Assembly (NCBI GenBank): GCA_016199905.1
Contig: JACQFU010000383.1
Location: forward strand, 1-5,053
Length of the DNA stretch: 5,053 nucleotides
Direction: 5' to 3'
Source of the DNA: Candidatus Wallbacteria bacterium
GTDB taxonomy: Bacteria > Muiribacteriota > UBA6191 > JACPRK01
A program made the translations under genes and the position numbers. The notes beneath the pieces were generated by a model. It saw only the letters and a list, made by a program, of their open reading frames with translations, was not told the origin of the DNA and searched no databases. Below, one piece after another: positions 1 to 5,053 of this stretch (position 1 is its first letter; each line of letters starts with the position of its first letter).

Positions 1-94
1 GGCTGACGATGACGACGTTGCGCGCCACCGGGGCGGCCAGGGCCGCCGACGCGATCAGCAGCCATGCCGCCAGCAGCGCGATCGGGTTCTTCAT
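1..94 (-). CDS. Start of an unidentified exported protein (3' end outside window)
   Basis: Only 31 codons are present, running off the low-coordinate edge. ATG 94-92 shares one base with the batE TGA (96-94), and AGGA at 104-101 lies six bases upstream, so this is almost certainly the next gene of the operon. The residues form a textbook signal peptide: MKNP, a hydrophobic core IALLAAWLLIA, then SAALAAP, with likely cleavage near ALA-A. The mature part begins PVARNVVIVS. A basic residue plus Asn followed by a hydrophobic strand at the mature N-terminus resembles the first strand of alkaline phosphatase/sulfatase-type enzymes, but ten residues are too few to assign a family and I do not do so. 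The gene is real with good confidence; its function is unknown. Confidence 0.75.
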   Translation of the reverse strand, partial: MKNPIALLAAWLLIASAALAAPVARNVVIVS

Positions 95-885
95 CAAATT
101 TCCTGCACCGTGTCCTCGGGGACCCAGCCGCTGTAACCGTTGGCCAGACTGATCTGAATCCACCGGTCCGAGCGCCGCAACACTGTGAGCTTGGTTCCTT
201 CGTGGATGGCGAAGACGACCGTAGCGTCGGCGCCGGGGCCGCTGGTCGCCTTGACTTCCTTCTCCATCACGATGGCTCGTGGAATGGACTCCTCGTAGAC
301 CCGCGTTCCGGTCCAACCTCCGAAGAAGGCCAGGCCGAACAAGCTCGGGAGCAGCAGTGCGGCCGCCCGTTCGCGCGCGGGAGCTTCGAGAAAGCTGAAG
401 AGCACCGAGAAACAGCGCGAGAACGGCACGTCCAGCCAGTAGACGGCCGCAGTCACTGCCAGGGTGAGAAGCCAGAAGACACTGGTAAGCACCAGCAGCT
501 CGTTGAGGCTCAAGTAGCGGTAGACAGCCGCGACCAGAGCCTCCAGGACGCTGCCCTCGTCACCCGATTTGTCGACGATGCGCTCGCGGAGGAACTCCAG
601 ATTCGCGGCCAGGTCCGGGTGACGCGGCTGCAGGCGAAGCCCCCGTTCGTAGTAGAGGATCGCCAGCCCGAGATGGTCGGTCTTGTACGCGGCGTTGCCC
701 AGATTCAGGTAGAGGTTCGGGTTGGCGATGCGGGCCGACAGGTTCTTGTAGCCCTCGAGTGCGGCCGGGTAGTCGCGACTCTTGTAGGCATCGTTGGCTT
801 TGGCGAAGATGGCGGCATCCTGCGCTCCGCCGGCGGCAACGACGAACGCCAGCTGCAGCACAAGCAAGGTCGCGATCTTCTTCAC
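94..885 (-). CDS. batE: BatE, TPR and SH3b-domain membrane protein
   Basis: A 263-residue protein starting at GTG 885. Residues 1-21 form a signal peptide (KKIATLLVLQLAFVVAAGGA). Two TPR units follow (about 23-52 and 55-88; motifs AKANDAYKSRDYPAALEGY and YLNLGNAAYKTDHLGLAILYYERG), then PRHPDLAANLEFLRERI, which commonly closes the BatE TPR region. Membrane helices lie at about 127-149 and 175-193. The C-terminal part, 200-263, is a bacterial SH3 domain (ending SDRWIQISLANGYSGWVPE), often a peptidoglycan- or protein-binding fold. GGAG at 897-894 sits eight bases before the GTG, and the start overlaps the inferred batD stop as GTGA, matching the other junctions. This reading frame is open upstream and joins the batD frame without a stop, so automated callers may report one 863-864 residue BatD-BatE protein. 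I consider the separate gene more likely. The product probably sits in the inner membrane with its TPR and SH3 parts in the periplasm. Confidence 0.86.
   Translation of the reverse strand: MKKIATLLVLQLAFVVAAGGAQDAAIFAKANDAYKSRDYPAALEGYKNLSARIANPNLYLNLGNAAYKTDHLGLAILYYERGLRLQPRHPDLAANLEFLRERIVDKSGDEGSVLEALVAAVYRYLSLNELLVLTSVFWLLTLAVTAAVYWLDVPFSRCFSVLFSFLEAPARERAAALLLPSLFGLAFFGGWTGTRVYEESIPRAIVMEKEVKATSGPGADATVVFAIHEGTKLTVLRRSDRWIQISLANGYSGWVPEDTVQEI
101..104 (-). promoter_or_regulatory. Ribosome binding site for the gene after batE
   Basis: AGGA six bases before ATG 94, inside the last codons of batE. It is the main support, with the TGATG overlap, for calling the truncated downstream gene. 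Confidence 0.5.
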
Positions 886-2685
886 AGCACACGCTCCAGG
901 TCGTCCAGCACTTGCCGCGTCGCCTCGATGTCTTGTTCCGTGGCCGCTGCCGGCCCGGAGCTGGGAGCGTACCGGTTCCGCTCGAAGCGCGTCAGAATCC
1001 TTGGCTGTGTTCGCGGCCATCCGCTCGCGTGTCTGCGACACTGCCTCTCGGGCAGCCCTGGCAGCCGCGAGCCGCCGCGCCCGGACGGGATCGCGGGCCA
1101 GCATGTTTCGCCGCCGAACGTGCAGGACCGCGACGACGAAACCGGCGAGCGGCAGCAAGTTCAGGAGCCGAAACCAGGTCGATCGATGCAGCGCAACGCC
1201 GTACGGCAACAGCGCCTCGGGGCCTTCCACGATGTACCGGATGTCGCGGCCCAACATTGCTACGTCCTTCTTCTCCGGCCCGCCGCGGACCGTCAAGGCC
1301 TCTTCCTTTTCTCCCGGCGTCACGTCGATGGCGATCGGCTCGGACTTCACGGTCCGGTACTGGCGCTGAGAGGAGTCGAAGTACGCGATCTCCACCGGCG
1401 GGATCTCCAGATGGCCCGAATGGCGCGGAACCAGCACGTACTCGAACGTCTTCTTGCCCGAGATGCCGCTCTCGTCGACCTTCACTTCGGGCGTCGCCTT
1501 CGACTCGTATTCCTTGAACGCGTCCCCCAACGCCAGTTCCGGTTTCGGCAGCGCGCGCATATCGCCCCGGCCGCTGAGCACGACCTTGTAGTTGAGCGCA
1601 TCGGAATCCTTGACCCCCTTCAGCACCTTGTTGTGGTCTACCTTGCGATCCAGGCATGCGCTGATCGTCAGTCCCTCCGCGATGATGCCCGTGAAGTTCG
1701 CCGGCTTTCCCTGGGAGGGCAGCGGCAGCACCGTCACCTGGATCGGATCGGCACTCACCTGCGTGGGACGCACCTGGAAGTTGCGGCCGAAGAACCGGTC
1801 GAAGATCGGATCCTCGAAGGGATCGTCGCCGGGCGTGGGCTCGCCGAACGGCCAGCCGCCGCGGTGTCGCTGGCGCTGCGCGTTGGCGACCTTGACGCCA
1901 GCGCGAAGCGTCTCGGGCCGGATCGTGAACGTGCCCGGCGCGGCGGGGATGAGGATCTTCTTGGAGACTTCACAACCAAGCGGATAGCGTTTTCCCTTGA
2001 AGTTCACGGACTGAAGTTGCCGCTTCACCTCGAGGTTCTCGACCACGAAACCCGTGAACTGCGCTTCGGACGCCAGGTTGCATTCTGCCAGGTCGTACTC
2101 GGAGAGCAGCGCCGAGTAGTAGCTGAGAGGCTCCCCGACCATCACCTCGTTCTTGCCCACGGTTGCGAACAGGAAGAGCTTCTTTGGGTTGATCCGCCCG
2201 GGCTGCGCGGGCTCCTCAGGCTGGGCGCCCGCTCCAGGAGGATTGCTGGGCAAGGGCGGCGGCGGAGCCGTGCCTCCAGGCAATACTCTCACGGTCACCG
2301 GGTTCGACTTGATCGTCTCGCCCCCGAATTCCAGTTGCGCCGGACCGAACGTGTAGGAGCCCTCTTTCTGGGCGATGAGCTGGTAGCTGGTGCTCATCGT
2401 GAGCTGAAAAGCGCCGGCGGACATGTTGAGCGACGTGCTGGTGCCGCTGCTGGTGGCCAGGAAACCCTGGAAGTCCGGAGGTTGCGGCTGGCCGGTCTGG
2501 CCGCTCTGGCTCTGCACGGTGAGGGTATAGGTCAGCCCCTCGCCGGCGGCGACTGTGTCGCGGTCGACGGTCGCCTGCAGCGTCACTCCAGGGGCTGCCG
2601 CAGCGGCCCCTGCCCACAGCGCGAGCGCCAGGACCGGGCCGAGACCCGAAGTCAGAAGCCGGAAAAGGGGGAACTGCTTCACCAT
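882..2685 (-). CDS. batD: BatD, oxygen-tolerance family membrane protein, with an apparent frameshift near its 3' end
   Basis: From ATG 2685 the frame encodes a signal peptide (residues 1-31, ending in an Ala run), then a beta-rich domain (about 34-136), and a Pro/Gly linker (about 138-165). A second beta-rich region (about 167-320) includes the BatD-typical DDPFEDPIFDRFFGR motif at 287-301. A third (about 325-456) contains PANFTGIIAEGLTIS and a GRGDM turn. One membrane helix (about 506-523, LLPLAGFVVAVL) is followed by an Arg-rich cytoplasmic tail. Near residue 565 (position about 990) coding character moves to the +1 frame. There 35 codons, beginning RFERNRYAPSS and ending DDLERVL, lead to TGA 884-882, which overlaps the batE GTG. 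By my count these have G/C at the third position in 29 of 35 codons, against 16 of 34 in the original frame. Read unshifted, batD runs on through batE to position 94. With the indel restored the protein is about 600 residues. An alternative start is GTG 2688. BatD is thought to present a periplasmic region to the Bat complex. Confidence 0.85.
894..897 (-). promoter_or_regulatory. Ribosome binding site for batE
   Basis: GGAG lies eight bases before GTG 885, inside the inferred 3' end of batD. Its presence supports independent initiation of batE rather than translation only as a BatD fusion. Confidence 0.55.
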
Positions 2686-3536
2686 CACCAGTCCTTCTCC
2701 GGCTCCGCCTCGTCACCTTTGGGTTGCTGGAACAGGAAGACGTTTCGTTTCTCCTCGTCCTTGAGCAAGTCCAGAAGACGCTCGGCTTGTTCTCGCGGGA
2801 TCATCCCCTCGATCTTGCCGCCGTCGGCTGGCGGAGGCTCCTTCTGGCCGTCCTTTTTCTCATCAGGCTTGGCCTGCTTGTCTTTCTGCTGCTTCTGAGG
2901 CGGCTTGTCTTTCTGCTCCTTGGGCCTCTGCTGCTTGGGCGGTTCCTTCTTGTCTCCCGGATCCTTCTGTTGCTTCTGATCTTGCTTCTGGTCCTTGCCC
3001 TGCTGCTGTTGCGACTGCTGCTGTTTCTGGTCTTTCTGATCCTTCTGATCCTTTTGGTCCTTCTGATCCGGCTTCTGCTGCTTCTGTTGCTCCATCTGTT
3101 CCAGCAGTACGCCCAGGTTGTGACGGGCCTCGACGTCCTTGGGGTCGAGCCTGATCGCAGACTTGTACAGCTCGGCGGCCTGGTCGAGCTTCCCGTCCTT
3201 CATCGCCGCCGTGGCCAGGTTGTAGGCCAATGCCGGCAGAAGCTTTGGATCGCTCTTCGGCAGCACCTGCTTGAATTCGGCCGCCGCCTCGTCGAACTTG
3301 CCCTTGCCGAACTTCACGTCGCCGATGTTGAAGTGCAGCTCCGGCGCATTCGGCGCCTGCGTCTGGGCTTCCAGGTACTTCTTGAGCGCGCCTTCGAAGT
3401 CGCCGTTCCGGTACAACTCGTTTCCCTGGGCGACGGCGGCCGCCGCGGACCTGCTGACGGGCAAGGTGTCGGCAGCCCGCGTCGGGACAGCGAGCAAGGC
3501 CGCCAGGACGGCGCCGAGCGCCAGCGTGCGGCTCAT
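2685..3536 (-). CDS. batC: BatC, exported TPR protein with Q/K-rich linker
   Basis: A 283-residue protein. Residues 1-21 are a Sec signal peptide (hydrophobic core LALGAVLAALLAV, probable cleavage near TRA-A). Three TPR units follow at about 34-62, 65-95 and 101-133, with the start of a fourth at 136-147. They carry TPR signatures such as GNELYRNGDFEGALKKY and AAELYKSAIRLDPKDVEA. Residues 148-238 are a low-complexity Gln/Lys/Asp/Pro linker that includes five DQK triplets. The C-terminal block 245-283 (PREQAERLLDLLKDEEKR ... EKDW) is the conserved ending of BatC and BatB/C proteins. A Met six codons upstream (ATG 3554) is possible, but ATG 3536 is preferred: it has GGAGG five bases upstream, gives a clean signal peptide, and forms an ATGA overlap with the batB stop. 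The product is presumably a periplasmic scaffold for the VWA proteins. The stop overlaps the batD start. Confidence 0.92.
   Translation of the reverse strand: MSRTLALGAVLAALLAVPTRAADTLPVSRSAAAAVAQGNELYRNGDFEGALKKYLEAQTQAPNAPELHFNIGDVKFGKGKFDEAAAEFKQVLPKSDPKLLPALAYNLATAAMKDGKLDQAAELYKSAIRLDPKDVEARHNLGVLLEQMEQQKQQKPDQKDQKDQKDQKDQKQQQSQQQQGKDQKQDQKQQKDPGDKKEPPKQQRPKEQKDKPPQKQQKDKQAKPDEKKDGQKEPPPADGGKIEGMIPREQAERLLDLLKDEEKRNVFLFQQPKGDEAEPEKDW
2692..2700 (-). promoter_or_regulatory. Ribosome binding site for batD
   Basis: The purine run GGAGAAGGA precedes the adjacent GTG (2688) and ATG (2685) codons. AAGGA is six bases from the ATG but only three from the GTG, favouring ATG 2685. The upstream GGAG could serve the GTG at eight bases, so the choice is not absolute. 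It lies inside the end of batC. Confidence 0.6.
3025..3069 (-). repeat. Five tandem 9-bp units encoding (Asp-Gln-Lys)x5 in batC
   Basis: Five back-to-back 9-base units (plus-strand consensus ttctgatcc, with variants ttctggtct and ttttggtcc) encode five consecutive DQK triplets at the start of the BatC linker. Three of the five units are identical. It is a natural place for replication slippage that would change linker length by three residues without breaking the frame. Confidence 0.85.
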
Positions 3537-4558
3537 GCGAACCTCCCTTGCCACTCGTCGCTACTGGAGCGGCGATCGGACAGGAACCACTCCGCGGCCA
3601 GCAGGAGCAGACCCAGGGCCAGGAACACCTGGAACTGGTCCTTGTAGTGGGCCATCTCCTTGCTGTACAGCTCGTGCTTCTCCAGGCCTTGCATTTCCTT
3701 GTACACGTTTTCCAGCTCCAGTTCCTCGCGTGTGGCCTGGTGGAAGACGCCGTGCGTGAGCTGGGCGATCTGCGCCAGTCCGTTGACGTCGAGGCGAGAG
3801 AGAATGATCTCGCCGGACTTCGACTTCTTGTAACCGCCATCGGCACCCTTCTCGCCGACAGGGACCGGCTCGCCTTGCAGCGTACCGATACCGATCGGGA
3901 AAATACGCACTCCGGCAGCCGCGGCTTCCTTGGCGGCTTCGAGCGTACGGCCCTCGTGGTCCTCGCCGTCCGTGATCAACACGATTGCGCGGAAGTTGCC
4001 CGACTTGTCCTCGAACGCCTTCACCGATGCGCGGATCGCCTCGCCTAGATCCGTTCCGTGGCGGGAGACCGAATCGGTGTCCACGGCATCGAGGAAGACT
4101 TCGATGGCGCGGTAGTCCGTCGTCAACGGACACTGCAAGAACGCGCCTCCGGCGAAAATCACAAGAGCGGCGCGGTTCTCACGCAGCTTCGAGAGCAACG
4201 ACTGGATCTCGCTCTTGGCCTTTACAAGGCGGTTGGGCTTGAGGTCCTGGGCGAGCATCGACTTGGACACGTCGAGCGCAATCACCAGGTCGGAGCCTTG
4301 GCGGTGCACGGTCTCCATGACCATTCCAAACTGTGGGCGGGCCAGGGCGACGATCAGCCAGAACATGCCCGACAGCATCAGCGCCATCTTGATGTACTGT
4401 CGCGTCAGGCTGGCCGACGAAGCAAGGCGCACCATCAGCTCGTGGCTGCCGAAGCGGTCGAGCGCCCGGCGCTTGGCCCGGAAGCTGGCGACGAAGAAAA
4501 GCGCCAGCACCGGTAGCACCCCCAGCAGCCAGAACGCCTGTGGATTGGCGAACCTCAT
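3533..4558 (-). CDS. batB: BatB, VWA-domain inner-membrane protein
   Basis: A complete 341-residue protein of normal BatB length. Residues about 9-26 and 58-74 are N-terminal membrane helices, the second followed by the typical ALARPQFG motif. The VWA domain spans about 88-290. Its MIDAS motif is intact: D96-V-S98-K-S100, the GTDLGEA loop with T169/D170, and ITDGEDHEG with D197. Other family marks are DLKPNRLVKAK after the MIDAS, FAGGAFLQCPLT, and the late GEIILSRLDVNGLAQIAQLTHG segment. A third membrane helix lies at about 309-325, before a polar tail. The VWA domain is therefore a metal-dependent protein-binding module anchored in the inner membrane, presumably working with BatA. The start is fixed by GGAGG at 4568-4564, five bases before ATG 4558, and the ATG overlaps the batA stop. 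There is no C-terminal TPR region, so batB and batC are separate genes here. The role in aerotolerance or envelope stress is family knowledge, not visible in the sequence. Confidence 0.95.
   Translation of the reverse strand: MRFANPQAFWLLGVLPVLALFFVASFRAKRRALDRFGSHELMVRLASSASLTRQYIKMALMLSGMFWLIVALARPQFGMVMETVHRQGSDLVIALDVSKSMLAQDLKPNRLVKAKSEIQSLLSKLRENRAALVIFAGGAFLQCPLTTDYRAIEVFLDAVDTDSVSRHGTDLGEAIRASVKAFEDKSGNFRAIVLITDGEDHEGRTLEAAKEAAAAGVRIFPIGIGTLQGEPVPVGEKGADGGYKKSKSGEIILSRLDVNGLAQIAQLTHGVFHQATREELELENVYKEMQGLEKHELYSKEMAHYKDQFQVFLALGLLLLAAEWFLSDRRSSSDEWQGRFA
3542..3546 (-). promoter_or_regulatory. Ribosome binding site that decides the batC start
   Basis: GGAGG (within GGGAGGT) lies five bases before ATG 3536. 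It lies downstream of the alternative Met at 3554, so it cannot serve that codon. This selects the shorter BatC with a clean signal peptide and an ATGA overlap with batB. Confidence 0.8.
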
Positions 4559-5053
4559 GGAATCCTCCGCAGACGCGTGTTGGAAAGCACGACCTCCAGC
4601 AACAGCAGTCCCAGCGCGGCGCCGAGGAACCAGGCGAACAGCTCGGTGTGACGCTGATACTCGCGGGTCTTGACCTCGCTCTTTTCGAGCCGGTCGATCT
4701 CGGAGAAAACCGCGTGCAACGCTTCGGTGGCCGTCGCCCGGAAGTAGACGCCGCCGGTCTTCTGGGCGATCTCCCGGAGCGAGTCCTCGTTGAGGTCCTC
4801 GTCGGTGTAGCCGTACATCGCCTGACCCGTGAAGGGGTCTGTCATCAGCTTGCCCGTCCGGGGATCGATGACCGGCACCCGCGCGCGGCCGCGGCCGCCG
4901 ATACCGATCGTGTAGATCTTGATGCCCATCGCCTTGGCCAACTCGGCGGCCGTAGCGGGCTCGAGCTTTCCCGCGTTGTTGCGGCCGTCGGTGACGAGTA
5001 CGATGACGCGGCTGCGAGCGCCGGTTTCACGCAGGCGGTTCACAGCCATCGCC
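4555..5053 (-). CDS. batA: BatA, VWA-domain inner-membrane protein (C-terminal part, 5' end outside window)
   Basis: This is the last 165 codons of a BatA-type protein; the frame is still open at the window edge. The Met codon at 5049 is internal, because it falls inside the VWA domain (Ala-Met-Ala-Val-Asn-Arg-Leu). Visible are the VWA strand and metal-site loop VIVLVTDGRNNAG, the helix TAAELAKAMGIKIYTIGIG, and the insert with VIDPRTGK and a YTDEDLNEDSLREIAQKTGG motif typical of BatA. A final membrane helix (about LFAWFLGAALGLLLLEVVL) is followed by the basic tail NTRLRRIP. The first MIDAS motif (DxSxS) would lie upstream of the window. In this family the VWA domain is held at the inner membrane and is thought to bind a protein partner through a divalent metal. 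The TGA stop overlaps the batB start as ATGA. The family assignment is firm; the N-terminal two thirds cannot be judged. Confidence 0.93.
   Translation of the reverse strand, partial: AMAVNRLRETGARSRVIVLVTDGRNNAGKLEPATAAELAKAMGIKIYTIGIGGRGRARVPVIDPRTGKLMTDPFTGQAMYGYTDEDLNEDSLREIAQKTGGVYFRATATEALHAVFSEIDRLEKSEVKTREYQRHTELFAWFLGAALGLLLLEVVLSNTRLRRIP
4564..4568 (-). promoter_or_regulatory. Ribosome binding site for batB
   Basis: GGAGG five bases before ATG 4558, located inside the last codons of batA. It has the same spacing as the batC site. Confidence 0.7.

Noticed and set aside
340..450. Possible double frameshift in batE between its two membrane helices (unusual DVPFSRCFSVLF segment)
   Set aside because: Third-position G/C stays high in the batE frame throughout this stretch and drops in the +2 frame, the more plausible alternative, so the frame is judged intact.
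64..2898. Very long open frame (944 codons) on the plus strand opposite batE, batD and the end of batC
   Set aside because: It is antisense to genes with clear domains, signal peptides and ribosome sites. Long stop-free antisense frames are common in GC-rich DNA, and its product is Arg/Leu/Gly-rich with no recognisable domain.
3025..3069. CRISPR-like or regulatory repeat array
   Set aside because: The units are 9 bp, contiguous with no spacers, in frame and encode DQK triplets; it is a coding microsatellite.
3536..3554. ATG 3554 as the batC start, adding six residues
   Set aside because: It has no suitable upstream ribosome site, whereas GGAGG is placed correctly for ATG 3536, which also gives the ATGA overlap and a standard signal peptide.
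2724..3647. Plus-strand frame encoding a Leu-rich, apparently multi-membrane-span protein
   Set aside because: The leucine runs are the mirror image of the Gln/Lys/Asp codons of the BatC linker read on the other strand; the hydrophobicity is a composition artefact.
4555..5049. Short VWA-like gene starting at ATG 5049
   Set aside because: The frame stays open to the window edge and the Met lies in the middle of a VWA domain, so this is the truncated end of batA, not a complete small gene.

Overview
The window is one unbroken stretch of a bat (Bacteroides aerotolerance-type) operon, with every gene on the minus strand. Read from high to low coordinates the order is batA (3' part only), batB, batC, batD, batE, then the first 31 codons of another secreted-protein gene. 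The high GC content, strong G/C preference at third codon positions, Sec signal peptides and inner-membrane/periplasm architecture suggest a high-GC Gram-negative bacterium. The sequence alone does not fix the phylum. The separate batB and batC genes match the classical five-gene order; in some lineages the two are fused.

Layout: 5053-4555 is the C-terminal part of BatA (VWA domain end plus last membrane helix). 4558-3533 is BatB, a complete membrane-anchored VWA protein. 3536-2685 is BatC, a periplasmic TPR protein with a long Q/K-rich linker. 2685-882 is BatD, a secreted multi-domain beta-rich protein with one C-terminal membrane helix. 885-94 is BatE, with TPRs, membrane helices and an SH3b domain. 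94-1 is the start of an unidentified exported protein. There is essentially no intergenic DNA. Each of the five junctions is a 1- or 4-base stop/start overlap (ATGA, ATGA, TGATG, GTGA, TGATG), usually with a clear Shine-Dalgarno just upstream, so the genes are probably translationally coupled. No promoter or terminator is expected or seen inside the window. The upstream partners usual for such operons (MoxR AAA+ ATPase, DUF58 protein) would lie beyond position 5053.

Together the products are expected to form an inner-membrane/periplasmic assembly. BatA and BatB present MIDAS-type VWA domains, BatC and BatE supply TPR scaffolds, and BatD supplies a large periplasmic beta-sandwich region. The family is linked to aerotolerance and envelope stress, but its biochemistry is poorly defined.

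The main anomaly is that batD and batE read as one continuous 863-864 codon frame (2688-94). Codon-position composition, a good BatD-like tail in the +1 frame ending exactly at a GTGA overlap, and an obvious batE start with signal peptide all indicate that this 'fusion' comes from a small indel near position 990. It is unlikely to be a true fused gene.
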